A stretch of DNA of 64,000 nt, from contig NZ_OX365700.1 in assembly GCF_947241125.1 (NCBI RefSeq), positions 2,946,001 to 3,010,000 on the forward strand, written 5' to 3'. The position numbers were made by a program, and so were the translations under genes. Shown here piece by piece: positions 50,407 through 58,149 of this stretch. Numbering within the stretch: position 1 is the first letter of the stretch; the number at the start of each line of letters is the position of its first letter. The stretch comes from Nitrospira tepida. GTDB taxonomy: Bacteria > Nitrospirota > Nitrospiria > Nitrospirales > Nitrospiraceae. The notes beneath the pieces were generated by a model. It did not search any database and was not told the DNA's origin. It saw nothing but the letters and a program-made list of their open reading frames with translations.

Positions 50407-50990
50407 GGGGCGCCTCCGCGCGACGGCTTGCGAAGTACCACCCGGTCGTCTTCCCCCTCTTCCTCCAGAAAGACCTGCACCTCTTCGTCCTGCGCCGTCG
50501 GAATGTTCTTGCCGATGTAGTTGGCCCGAATCGGCAGTTGGCGGTGCCCACGGTCGACCAGCACCGCGAGTTGAATTTCCTCCGGCCGCCCGAGGTCGAT
50601 CAGCCCATCCATCGCCGCCCGAATCGTCCGTCCGGTGAACAGGACATCGTCCACCAATACGACTCGCATGTCGGTGATGTTGAACGGGATCGAGGTCTTC
50701 CGGATCGTCGGCGTGCCCTTGCGCAGCCCGAGGTCGTCCCGATAAAGCGTGATATCCAGCTCTCCGCTCGGCACCTGCGCCTGCTCGATCTCGTGAATGC
50801 GCTTCACCAGCCGGTGGGCCAGATACACGCCGCGAGTCCGGATGCCGACCAGCGCGAGGCGCTCGGTCCCCTTATTGCGTTCCAAAATTTCGTGCGCAAC
50901 GCGGCTCAGGGCCCTGGCGATTTCGCTGTGATCCATCACCAGCTTCTCGTCGCGCCGGTGGTTCGGCTTGACCTGGCTTGTTTCAGGCAT
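50403..50990 (-). CDS. pyrR: PyrR bifunctional pyrimidine attenuation regulator / uracil phosphoribosyltransferase
   Basis: A 195-residue member of the PyrR family. The PRPP-binding loop [28 protein letters not shown] and [19 protein letters not shown] are classic. With UMP bound, PyrR binds a conserved RNA loop and promotes termination. The start ATG 50990 directly abuts the T run of a terminator hairpin; the GGAAGG that could serve as ribosome binding site lies inside the hairpin's 3' arm, so the hairpin could also hide the translation start. The C-terminal 20 residues are an acidic then basic extension ([13 protein letters not shown]). It heads the operon. Confidence 0.97.
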   Translation of the reverse strand: MPETSQVKPNHRRDEKLVMDHSEIARALSRVAHEILERNKGTERLALVGIRTRGVYLAHRLVKRIHEIEQAQVPSGELDITLYRDDLGLRKGTPTIRKTSIPFNITDMRVVLVDDVLFTGRTIRAAMDGLIDLGRPEEIQLAVLVDRGHRQLPIRANYIGKNIPTAQDEEVQVFLEEEGEDDRVVLRKPSRGGAP

Positions 50991-51029
50991 AAAAAAACCT
51001 TCCCACCCTGCGATGCCGGGCAAGAAGGT
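50991..51029 (-). terminator. Attenuator terminator directly before pyrR
   Basis: On the minus strand ACCTTCTTGCCC (51018-51029), a 9-base loop and GGGTGGGAAGGT (50997-51008) make a 12-bp stem with three wobble pairs, followed by a run of seven Ts ending at the pyrR ATG. This is a textbook intrinsic terminator placed in the leader rather than after a gene. Confidence 0.9.
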
Positions 51030-51119
51030 CTCCACTGGTCGCGTGGCGCATCCCCGCGCCACTCTGTCCGATCACGATCGACCAACTCCTTGCCCACCTC
51101 ACAGGATGGGCATTAAAGG
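50991..51119 (-). promoter_or_regulatory. PyrR-type RNA attenuator leader
   Basis: The predicted 129-base leader contains a PyrR binding loop at 51092-51111: GCCCATCCTGTGAGGTGGGC on the minus strand, which fits the known loop core UCCNGNGAGGY and is closed by GCCCA/TGGGC. Just downstream, GGGCAAGGAG (51086-51095) can pair with CTTCTTGCCC (51018-51027), the 5' arm of the terminator, giving an antiterminator. Loop and antiterminator share 51092-51095 and so exclude each other. This is the same logic as the Bacillus pyr operon, seen here in what appears to be a Gram-negative organism. Confidence 0.88.
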
Positions 51120-51126
51120 TTGCCTC

Positions 51127-51155
51127 ACCTTACCGAGTCCGCCCGGTCCTGTCAA
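51127..51155 (-). promoter_or_regulatory. Promoter of the pyrimidine operon
   Basis: Minus strand TTGACA (51150-51155), 17 bases, TAAGGT (51127-51132). The predicted start, near 51119, places the PyrR binding loop within the first 30 bases of the transcript. Confidence 0.7.
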
Positions 51156-51253
51156 GCTTGGCGGAAGTCACGCCTTGATTGACCTGTCTCCTTCTCTTCT
51201 CCTGAATCTCCGTGATGATTCTTCAAGCGATAGGTGAATGGTTTCCCGTGGCC

Positions 51254-53035
51254 TCAGCCCTTGGCCAGCAGCGCCAAGGTCAGCCCGGTCTTGATCCTCG
51301 CCTTGGCCAGGATGGTCTGGTGCATGCGGAAGGGAGGCAGCTCCGCCACCGGCCATTGCCCGGCCACGCGCAGCCCCGCCTCCCGATGGCTCTCCTCCGG
51401 CATCCGGGGTCCGAAGAGAAACCCCAGTCCTCTCGGAGCCAGCGCCGCAGCGAATCGAGACAGGGATCGCACGAGTTCGCCGGGCTGGTCATGCTGGGCA
51501 AAGGGCACTCCATCGTAAATCAGGTCATAGCGCCCCTGGTAGGCCCGGTCGAGGTGGGGCTCGGCCTGGTACAGGCGAACGGAAGTAAGATCTGTCGTGC
51601 GCCCTTCCCTGGTCCAATTGGTCCAGAGAGATTGGGCCTGTCGTTGAATGTGCGCGGGATGGCGGAAGAGCACGAGAGCGCTATTGGCCCGCCCCAGGGA
51701 CAGCAGCGAGGTCAGGCCCGCATCTATATTATGGATCAGGACGGTTTTCGCCCGGTCGATCATCATGCGCAAGGAGGCTTCCTGCTCCAGCAGATCGGTC
51801 AGATAGTCCACCACAAAAGCCTGGGTGCCCAGTTCGTCGATCTCCCGCTCATCCTCCGGATAGAGCAACACGGCCCCAAAGGCCTCAGCCGGCGGGACCG
51901 GCGGCACACCCTCGGCAAACAGGTCCCGCCAACTCGGCCCAACCACAGACATCAATGAGACCGTGGAATTCTTGACCGCCCCCCAGGAGCTTGGCCAGGC
52001 CAGCCTCGTCTCATGATCCCCGTCCTTGAGGACCAACTCACCCTGCTCCACCAGCAGCCCGCGGCCCCCCGGTGCGAAGCCCTTGGCGTCCGGCGCCATG
52101 TAGGAGAGTCCTGCGGGATCGTCGGCCACGGTCGCCTTGACCGCCTGTTCCCCTCGGACGGTGACACAGAGGCGGCGGGGTTGGTCGCAGTAGCGGCGCA
52201 ACGGCGTCGTATGCGGAACCCAGGTCACTTCGTGTGAGCGCGGCGGGTCCATGAAGAGTTCAAAAGGATCGGGCCCCTGCGGCCCTCGCGCGGTAAAGAA
52301 CCCGCCGAACAGTTTATAGGCGGCCTCCGACGGATAGGTGGGAATCCCCCGATAGCGGAGCAACCGGTCGCCGGCCGGACATTGGTCGTCATACAGCTCG
52401 CGGATCAGCTCCAGCACGGCCGAGCCGGTGCCGGGCACGAGCGACTGAAACAGCTCGACGACCGGGAGAAAATCGATCCGGTCCCAATGCATCGCCCCCA
52501 TGCAGGCCATGAAGCGGGCCCCGTCGAACCGGCCTTGATCAAGCAGGTAGAAGGCATCCTTCCGGTGCCGGATCGTGGCAAGGCCTCGCTCGTCGATGCG
52601 CAGATCGTCATCCGTATAGAAGAACTGGATTTCACTCAGCGGCACGCGAAGGGCCTGGGCGGCCATGTGCCGGAGGTCATCGGGACGAATGTGCTGCCAG
52701 CCCGGTTTGCGGGACAGATCCAACGTAGTGCTGGTGACAAGCCCGCTCGGACGGATCCCGACCCACTGACCCCAGTCGAGCCAGACCCGCGCCCGCCGCA
52801 GCCGTATCGCGCCGCCCTCAGCCGGCTCCCAGTCGCATTCGTGCAGAGGCTGGCCGTCCGGATCGGCATAGAGAATCCTCCGGCCGTGTCCGCCGTAGAG
52901 CACGAGATGTCCGGCGGGCTGGCGCAGCGCCCGCCCGCCGGCCTCTGCCAGATCGGTGGCGTAGGGAAGATTGGAAGGGAAAACAAACGTGCCGGGCCTG
53001 CCGAGAAGAGCCTGAATGCGGGCGTCGAGAGCCAT
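51254..53035 (-). CDS. Large hypothetical protein, possible methyltransferase-like C-terminus
   Basis: A 593-residue soluble protein, no signal or membrane segment. I do not recognise the family. The N-terminal half has mixed alpha/beta content with long charged stretches (e.g. IQFFYTDDDLRIDERGLATI). Residues about 420-560 (MMIDRAKTVLIHNIDAGLTS; GRYDLIYDGVPFAQ; LAPRGLGFLFGPR) resemble a Rossmann-like methyltransferase tail in pattern, but the usual glycine-rich SAM loop is not evident. It starts immediately after the proA stop, so the two are likely co-transcribed. Its stop lies about 100 bases before the pyr promoter. Confidence 0.72.
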   Translation of the reverse strand: MALDARIQALLGRPGTFVFPSNLPYATDLAEAGGRALRQPAGHLVLYGGHGRRILYADPDGQPLHECDWEPAEGGAIRLRRARVWLDWGQWVGIRPSGLVTSTTLDLSRKPGWQHIRPDDLRHMAAQALRVPLSEIQFFYTDDDLRIDERGLATIRHRKDAFYLLDQGRFDGARFMACMGAMHWDRIDFLPVVELFQSLVPGTGSAVLELIRELYDDQCPAGDRLLRYRGIPTYPSEAAYKLFGGFFTARGPQGPDPFELFMDPPRSHEVTWVPHTTPLRRYCDQPRRLCVTVRGEQAVKATVADDPAGLSYMAPDAKGFAPGGRGLLVEQGELVLKDGDHETRLAWPSSWGAVKNSTVSLMSVVGPSWRDLFAEGVPPVPPAEAFGAVLLYPEDEREIDELGTQAFVVDYLTDLLEQEASLRMMIDRAKTVLIHNIDAGLTSLLSLGRANSALVLFRHPAHIQRQAQSLWTNWTREGRTTDLTSVRLYQAEPHLDRAYQGRYDLIYDGVPFAQHDQPGELVRSLSRFAAALAPRGLGFLFGPRMPEESHREAGLRVAGQWPVAELPPFRMHQTILAKARIKTGLTLALLAKG

Positions 53036-54397
53036 CTATTCGCGAATCTGCCCGCTCCCCATCACAATGAATTTGGAACAGGTGAGTTCTTCGAGCCCCA
53101 TGGGACCCCGCGCATGGATGCGGGAGGTGCTGATCCCGATCTCCGCCCCCAACCCGAACTGATAGCCGTCGTTCAAGCGGGTCGAGGCGTTGACCATCAC
53201 CGCGCTCGCATCAACCTCGCGGAGAAACCGCATGGCCCGCGCATAGTCGTTCGTGACGATCGCTTCCGTGTGGCGCGACCCGTATTTGGCGATATGGTCC
53301 AACGCCTCGTCGAGGTGTTTGACGATGCGGACGGCCAAAATGCGCGACAGGAACTCCTTGCCGAAATCGTCCTCGGCGGCGGGTTTCACATCGGGGCACA
53401 ATTGCAACGTCTTCGGACAGCCGCGGACCTCCACCCCGGCCTCATGCAGCTTGTTGACCAGGGCCGGCAGAAACGTGCGCGCCACCACCTGGTTCACGAG
53501 CAGCCCCTCCATGGCATTGCAGGTCGAGGGCCGCTGCACCTTGGCGTTCAGACAAATGGTTTCCGCCATCGCCAGATCGGCGTCCTGATCCACATAGACA
53601 TGGCAGACGCCTTCGTCATGTTTGAGGACCGGGATCGTGGCATGCTCGGCCACCGTCTTCATCAAGGACGGACCGCCGCGCGGAATGATGAGATCCACGT
53701 CGCGATCCTGCTTGAGCAACTCCTCCACGACCTCCCGATCCGGCCGATCGACGAACGAAATCGCTCCCGGCGGGATGCCCTGCGCATCGGCGGTGTCCGA
53801 CAGGATCTTCGCCAGCATGCGATTGGTCTGGATCGCGTCGGAGCCGCCCCGCAGCACACAGACGTTCCCGGATTTTAGACAGAGAACGGCCGAGTCCACG
53901 GTGACGTTCGGGCGCGATTCGTAGATGATGCCGATGACCCCGATCGGAACCCGCACCCGCCCGACCTGCATGCCGTTGGGCCTGGTCCACATCTTCGGCA
54001 TCGATCCGAGCGGATCGGGCAGGTTCGCCACCGCTCGGACGCCGCGCGCCATCTCCGCGATCCGCTCCGGTGTCAGTTTCAGCCGGTCGGCCGAGGCCTG
54101 TTTCTCCGGGTTCTCCCCGTAGGCCGCCAGATCCTTCTCGTTCTCCGCCAAGATGTCCTCGACCTTCGCCTCAAGCGCCTCGGCCATGGCCAGGAGCGCC
54201 TGGTTCTTGACGTGGCTGGACAGGGAGGCCAATTTTGATGAGGCCGATCGGGCGCGGGTGACGAGGGTCCGCACATACTCGGGGACCGACAGCTCCGGTT
54301 CCTGCTGCGCCTCGCCTTGAGGGGTTTCAACGCTGACCGTCGAAGTTTGCGACGTGGTCCGTTCCAGATCGTTTTGCTGATCCTGCTGCTCCGGCAT
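53036..54397 (-). CDS. proA: Glutamate-5-semialdehyde dehydrogenase (gamma-glutamyl phosphate reductase)
   Basis: A 453-residue NADPH-dependent enzyme of proline synthesis. Motifs: GVIGIIYESRPNVTVDSAVL, KSGNVCVLRGGSDAIQTN, the catalytic Cys in VQRPSTCNAMEGLL, and GPMGLEELTCSKFIV near the end. The first 38 residues (Gln/Glu/Thr-rich) are an extension over E. coli ProA (417 residues). A promoter-like sequence lies 50-80 bases upstream. The partner kinase proB is not in the window. Confidence 0.95.
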   Translation of the reverse strand: MPEQQDQQNDLERTTSQTSTVSVETPQGEAQQEPELSVPEYVRTLVTRARSASSKLASLSSHVKNQALLAMAEALEAKVEDILAENEKDLAAYGENPEKQASADRLKLTPERIAEMARGVRAVANLPDPLGSMPKMWTRPNGMQVGRVRVPIGVIGIIYESRPNVTVDSAVLCLKSGNVCVLRGGSDAIQTNRMLAKILSDTADAQGIPPGAISFVDRPDREVVEELLKQDRDVDLIIPRGGPSLMKTVAEHATIPVLKHDEGVCHVYVDQDADLAMAETICLNAKVQRPSTCNAMEGLLVNQVVARTFLPALVNKLHEAGVEVRGCPKTLQLCPDVKPAAEDDFGKEFLSRILAVRIVKHLDEALDHIAKYGSRHTEAIVTNDYARAMRFLREVDASAVMVNASTRLNDGYQFGLGAEIGISTSRIHARGPMGLEELTCSKFIVMGSGQIRE

Positions 54398-54449
54398 GGG
54401 GTCAGGGCTCCTCTCACAAGACGGCGTCGTTCAAACAATCAAGTGCAGC

Positions 54450-54479
54450 AGAATACCGTGGCCTTTGAAAAAGGGTCAA
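54450..54479 (-). promoter_or_regulatory. Promoter of proA
   Basis: Minus strand TTGACC (54474-54479), 18 bases, TATTCT (54450-54455), about 50 bases before the proA start. Confidence 0.55.
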
Positions 54480-54577
54480 GAGCGGCGACGCAGGCCAACG
54501 AAGGGCGGAGGCCGGCGATCCTGACAGGATCAGCGCGAAGGAATTGGCGAGAGAATCACGGACTAACGGATCACGGA

Positions 54578-55324
54578 CTACTCAGCCGGACCGGAGCCGC
54601 CGGTCTCGGACGGCACGGCGGAAGATGATCCGGTCGGCTGATCTCCCGGTTGAGAGGGCACGGTCCCGTCCTCCGGCTGGTCGATGGAACCGGATGAAAA
54701 CCCTCCGAAGGCGCCGGCCCCCGCTTGCCCCGTGGCGAACGGGCTGGCTCCCGGCGAGACGGCGCCAGGCCGAGGTCCCGCCTGCGGCCCGGCGGCCGGC
54801 GGCATCGTGCCGGTCGGGACCATGCCCAACGGATTCAAGAGATTCACGCTGGACTGATTGGGATGTTGAAAGACCCAATCCCGGTACCGTTTCAGCCCAT
54901 CAAAATGCCGGACGGCCGGCGGGAACTCATGTTGCTTGAGCGGTTTCTTCGTGCTCCGGCTCCGCACCCCCATGATGCCGCCGGTCGGCGATCGGATCAG
55001 CTCCCAGTCTCGCGCCGTGATCGGATCGCGATAGACCTTCCGCAGAAACGGCCGGGGCAGCCTGGTGAGATCCTCCAGCGAGGCCGGATAGATCTCGCCC
55101 GGCATCACTCGCCCGCCCTTTCTCGATGCGGAGTAGGCGGCCAGCGCCTGCTGAATTTCGATCCCGCGCGCCAGCAGATCGGCCTCCTGCGCGCGCCGGA
55201 TCACCGTCTTCCAGGGCTCGGCGGCCGTGACGACCGCCACCCCGATCAACAGGATCGAGAACATCAGGGTGAGGTAGGTGAACCCCTGCTGCGAGGCGAT
55301 CAGGCGGTTCCTGGGTGGTCCCAT
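54578..55324 (-). CDS. Atypical pseudopilin with Pro/Gly-rich C-terminus
   Basis: A 248-residue protein. The N-terminus QQGFTYLTLMFSILLIGV resembles the prepilin cleavage site and hydrophobic helix, but the Glu at +5 is missing, as in GspK-type minor pseudopilins. The middle (about 50-150) includes YPASLEDLTRLPRPFLRKVY and DPITARDWELI, similar to GspG-like proteins that process assembly of T2SS pseudopili. The last 90 residues are Pro, Gly, Ser and Ala-rich, possibly disordered. It is the last gene of the secretion operon, three bases after the PilP-like gene. Confidence 0.8.
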   Translation of the reverse strand: MGPPRNRLIASQQGFTYLTLMFSILLIGVAVVTAAEPWKTVIRRAQEADLLARGIEIQQALAAYSASRKGGRVMPGEIYPASLEDLTRLPRPFLRKVYRDPITARDWELIRSPTGGIMGVRSRSTKKPLKQHEFPPAVRHFDGLKRYRDWVFQHPNQSSVNLLNPLGMVPTGTMPPAAGPQAGPRPGAVSPGASPFATGQAGAGAFGGFSSGSIDQPEDGTVPSQPGDQPTGSSSAVPSETGGSGPAE

Positions 55325-55327
55325 GGC

Positions 55328-55939
55328 CTATTCCGTCGGAACGACATCCACCAGCGGAAGGGTCCGTTCGACCCGGGCCGGCACCTCCAACAGCGTGACA
55401 TGGTCCGGCTCGATCGCCTTCACGATGAGATGGTCGTCCAAGCGACCGCCGGAAGCCGCGATGTGCAGGTCGTCTTCAAGGGCCAGCACGGCCAGAGGTT
55501 TGTCGGGGTTGGCAGCCCCCATCACGACATAGCCCAGGTAGCGCCAGGAAGACCCGCGGGAGGCAGGATGATTCACGGGATCGATTGGCGGAACCGGCTC
55601 GGCCACTTCGGCTGGGTCCTCGTCGGCGGTCATGGGAGTCGCGGCGGCCGCTCCTCCTCCAACCGGAGAGGTCGGAGGAGCGAAGATATTCTTCGGCGGC
55701 GCAAACCCTCCTTCGCGTTGACTGCGGGTCGCTTCAAATTGCGCCAGGTTGACGTGAAGCCCGCGCTGCGCGGCGGAATTTCGCTCCCCGCTCTGGCCAG
55801 CCGGACCGGCAGCCGGTCCGGAAACATTGACCAGGGGCACGCGCGACGGCTCATCGGAAAAGCCAAAGACCCCCCAGGCCACCACCACCCAGAGGCCCAA
55901 CAGGGCGCCCAGCGCGCGCATGCTCGTCCGTCGACTCAT
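55328..55939 (-). CDS. GspC/PilP-like periplasmic protein
   Basis: A 203-residue protein with one N-terminal membrane segment (about 9-28) and a long linker. The C-terminal domain (about 130-203) has WRYLGYVVMG, LALEDDLHIAASGGRLDDHL and VTLLEVPARVERTLPL, the small-beta pattern of GspC/PilP domains that dock on the secretin N0 region. Sequence identity cannot be judged by eye. The start overlaps the PilO-like stop by four bases. Proposed role: link from inner-membrane platform to the secretin. Confidence 0.65.
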   Translation of the reverse strand: MSRRTSMRALGALLGLWVVVAWGVFGFSDEPSRVPLVNVSGPAAGPAGQSGERNSAAQRGLHVNLAQFEATRSQREGGFAPPKNIFAPPTSPVGGGAAAATPMTADEDPAEVAEPVPPIDPVNHPASRGSSWRYLGYVVMGAANPDKPLAVLALEDDLHIAASGGRLDDHLIVKAIEPDHVTLLEVPARVERTLPLVDVVPTE

Positions 55940-56523
55940 GAGGGAGCCCCGACAGAGGGCCGGTTCTGCTCCCGGTCCGTCCGGAGAAACGTGACGATCC
56001 GCATATTGAAGGTCACCGATTGATCCTGGACCCTTGTCCCCGCGACCTGGAGATCCTCGATCAGCAGGAGTTCCTGCGCTGTTTCGAGATTGTAAATAAA
56101 CCGGCGCAAATCCTCGTATCGTCCGCTGACCGCTCCCTGCAGGACCGCCTTCCTCACCAGCGCAATCTCGGTTTTCTCCACCTGATAGGACAGGCCCGGC
56201 ACCCGGACATGTTGCGCGCGAGCCTGCTCGGTCAGCCCAAGCGCCAAGGGGGCAAAGTCGCGCTGGTCAGGCAGGCGGGCCAGCACCCGCGCCATGTCCT
56301 TGCGCGCCTGCTTCGCATCGACGTGGCGGTTGAGCTGTTGCCGCGCCGATGTCCGTTCCTGCTCCAGCGCCGACCGCTCATCCCGCAGCCGCTCCAGCAG
56401 GCCCAGATGGAGTCCGGACCAGATGCCAAGCAGGACACCGACCAACCCAACCCAGGGCACCAGCAGCGCATAGGGGTGGTAAAAGAGCCTGGTCCAGAGA
56501 TCAGGTGGCGCGGTCTTTGGCAT
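55936..56523 (-). CDS. pilO: PilO/GspM-like inner-membrane assembly protein
   Basis: A 195-residue bitopic protein: short cytoplasmic end, one helix (about 18-38), then a coiled coil (RLRDERSALEQERTSARQQL) and a ferredoxin-like periplasmic domain (KAVLQGAVSGRYEDLRRFIY, LLIEDLQVAG). This matches PilO, which pairs with PilN to form the alignment platform of type IV pili. ATG 56523 is preferred over an in-frame ATG at 56565, giving a 23-base overlap with the PilN-like gene. Confidence 0.8.
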   Translation of the reverse strand: MPKTAPPDLWTRLFYHPYALLVPWVGLVGVLLGIWSGLHLGLLERLRDERSALEQERTSARQQLNRHVDAKQARKDMARVLARLPDQRDFAPLALGLTEQARAQHVRVPGLSYQVEKTEIALVRKAVLQGAVSGRYEDLRRFIYNLETAQELLLIEDLQVAGTRVQDQSVTFNMRIVTFLRTDREQNRPSVGAPS

Positions 56524-57127
56524 GGCCTCGATAGTGGATTTGCACGTGAAACTCCACCAACCCATCCTCCCGATTCTGGTGCTGAATCAGCACCGGATCG
56601 CGAAAATGGGGATGGTCCTGCAGGGTCGTGAGAAAACTCGTGGCGTCTTCGAACGTCACGGCCGAACCGGAAAGTCGGATGACGGCGCTCGACGGGTCCA
56701 ACCGAATCGACAAAATCCCGACCCGCGCGGGCACGGCCTTCTCCAGCTCGCTCAAGAAGGAGGTCCACGAGAACTCGCGCTGCTCGACCAGGCGATTGAC
56801 GAACGCCACTTCGGCGGGGAGCCGTTGGAGAGCCGAGTCGGTCAGATCGATGCCCTCGTGTTGGGCTGCCGCCGACAATTGCCGGTCCTGTTCCTGCAAC
56901 CGGGCGACCGACGCGCGCAGCTCGGCGATCTCCCCGTAGAGATGATAGCCGTCTAAGAGATCCCACGCGATGAAGGCCGCCAAGAGACAGGCGGCCCCCA
57001 TCAAGCCCCAGCGGATCGGAAACACCGCCGGGTGTGAATAGGAACTCAGGTTGATCCGGAACGACAGCGGCGCCGCCAGCAAATCCTGGATGGCATTCCT
57101 GAGACTGATCAGATTCCGTATCTTCAT
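56501..57127 (-). CDS. pilN: PilN-like inner-membrane assembly protein
   Basis: A 208-residue protein with the PilN layout: short N-terminal segment (INLSSYSHPAVFPIRW, the PilM-binding motif region normally INLLP), one membrane helix (about 45-63), coiled coil and a C-terminal ferredoxin-like domain (VGILSIRLDPSSAVIRLSGS; SFLTTLQDHPHFRDP). The start MKIRNLI at 57127 is chosen over an upstream Met at 57220 because the latter would overlap PilM extensively. It lies directly downstream of the PilM-like gene. Confidence 0.83.
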   Translation of the reverse strand: MKIRNLISLRNAIQDLLAAPLSFRINLSSYSHPAVFPIRWGLMGAACLLAAFIAWDLLDGYHLYGEIAELRASVARLQEQDRQLSAAAQHEGIDLTDSALQRLPAEVAFVNRLVEQREFSWTSFLSELEKAVPARVGILSIRLDPSSAVIRLSGSAVTFEDATSFLTTLQDHPHFRDPVLIQHQNREDGLVEFHVQIHYRGHAKDRAT

Positions 57128-57132
57128 CTTGC

Positions 57133-58140
57133 TCAACAGACGCTGGCGATCGCAGCCATCGCGCTGGCCGGCAGGTCCTTCCCCCTGATCCGCCATCGCA
57201 TCGGCTCGCAGACCGTCCAATCAAAAGACACCACCTCAAGGGACAACCGTTCCTGGAGGCCGGCCTGCAAGGTCTCAGACCCTTCGTCCGCCACGACCAC
57301 AAGCCGGGAGGGCTGGCCCGGGACTCCCTGCTCCTCGTACAGGCGCAGCGACGCTTCGCACTCGCTTGCGATCCATTCGAGCTGTTCGGCGTCCAGGCGG
57401 CGATCGGGTCCGGCTGCGCCGGTTGGTCCCAGCAGCTTGGACCGGGTGAAGACGGGTTGCCCCCGGTGAAATGCACAGAGAGTGAACGTCCGATCCAGCA
57501 GGCTCAGCCAGAGGAAATCGGCGACCGGCCGCGCCGGCGTCGCCTGGTCCTGCGAGGCCAGCCAGACGTTGCAAAGTTGAAAACTCGGCGTGGTGACGTC
57601 GATCGGCACCAACCCGACAGCCTGACAGAGGCCTTCGTACTGCCGGCGCACCGCATCCTGAATCGCGACGGCCAAGACGGTCGCGCCCTGTCCTTTCGAC
57701 CGAGGATCGAGGGAGGGCAATAGTTGATGACAGACCGTGGCGCCGTTGAGCGGGAAGAGATGGTCCTGGCCGAATCGCCAGCGGATCAGCGCGTCACGCT
57801 CGCTCCGCTTCGCCGGGATACGGTCCAGACGGAACACCACGGTACGGACGCAGAGGTCCGGCAGGAGCAAGGTGATGGGGCGAGGCACCCGCGAGAATCG
57901 GTCGCCACGCAGGACCCGCATGAACCGCGGGGGCGCGATCAATTCCCGGACGGCGGTTTCGACGGCGGACTCGTCAATCAGGTTCGGCTCCATCGGCGAG
58001 AGGCGGATCTGCCCCGGCGCCAAGGGGCGCACCGAACAACGGTGGGGACGCCGGCGCCCCCAGCGGCTCCGCGCATGGACCCAGACCAGTTCCTCGGCTC
58101 CGATCTTCAGACAACGTTGCGGGCGCGCCCCCCACCACAT
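57133..58140 (-). CDS. pilM: PilM/GspL-like actin-fold cytoplasmic protein
   Basis: A 335-residue protein with an actin-like (PilM/GspL) fold inferred from the order of beta segments. Pieces such as ITLLLPDLCVRTVVFRLDRI, RWRFGQDHLFPL and SRLVVVADEGSETLQAGLQE resemble PilM in pattern. The usual N-terminal DIGSSSVK phosphate loop is changed (here LKIGAEELVWVHA), so nucleotide binding is doubtful, similar to GspL. It precedes the PilN-like gene and follows the GspE-type ATPase by nine bases. Confidence 0.78.
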   Translation of the reverse strand: MWWGARPQRCLKIGAEELVWVHARSRWGRRRPHRCSVRPLAPGQIRLSPMEPNLIDESAVETAVRELIAPPRFMRVLRGDRFSRVPRPITLLLPDLCVRTVVFRLDRIPAKRSERDALIRWRFGQDHLFPLNGATVCHQLLPSLDPRSKGQGATVLAVAIQDAVRRQYEGLCQAVGLVPIDVTTPSFQLCNVWLASQDQATPARPVADFLWLSLLDRTFTLCAFHRGQPVFTRSKLLGPTGAAGPDRRLDAEQLEWIASECEASLRLYEEQGVPGQPSRLVVVADEGSETLQAGLQERLSLEVVSFDWTVCEPMRWRIRGKDLPASAMAAIASVC

Positions 58141-58149
58141 AGTGGCCCC

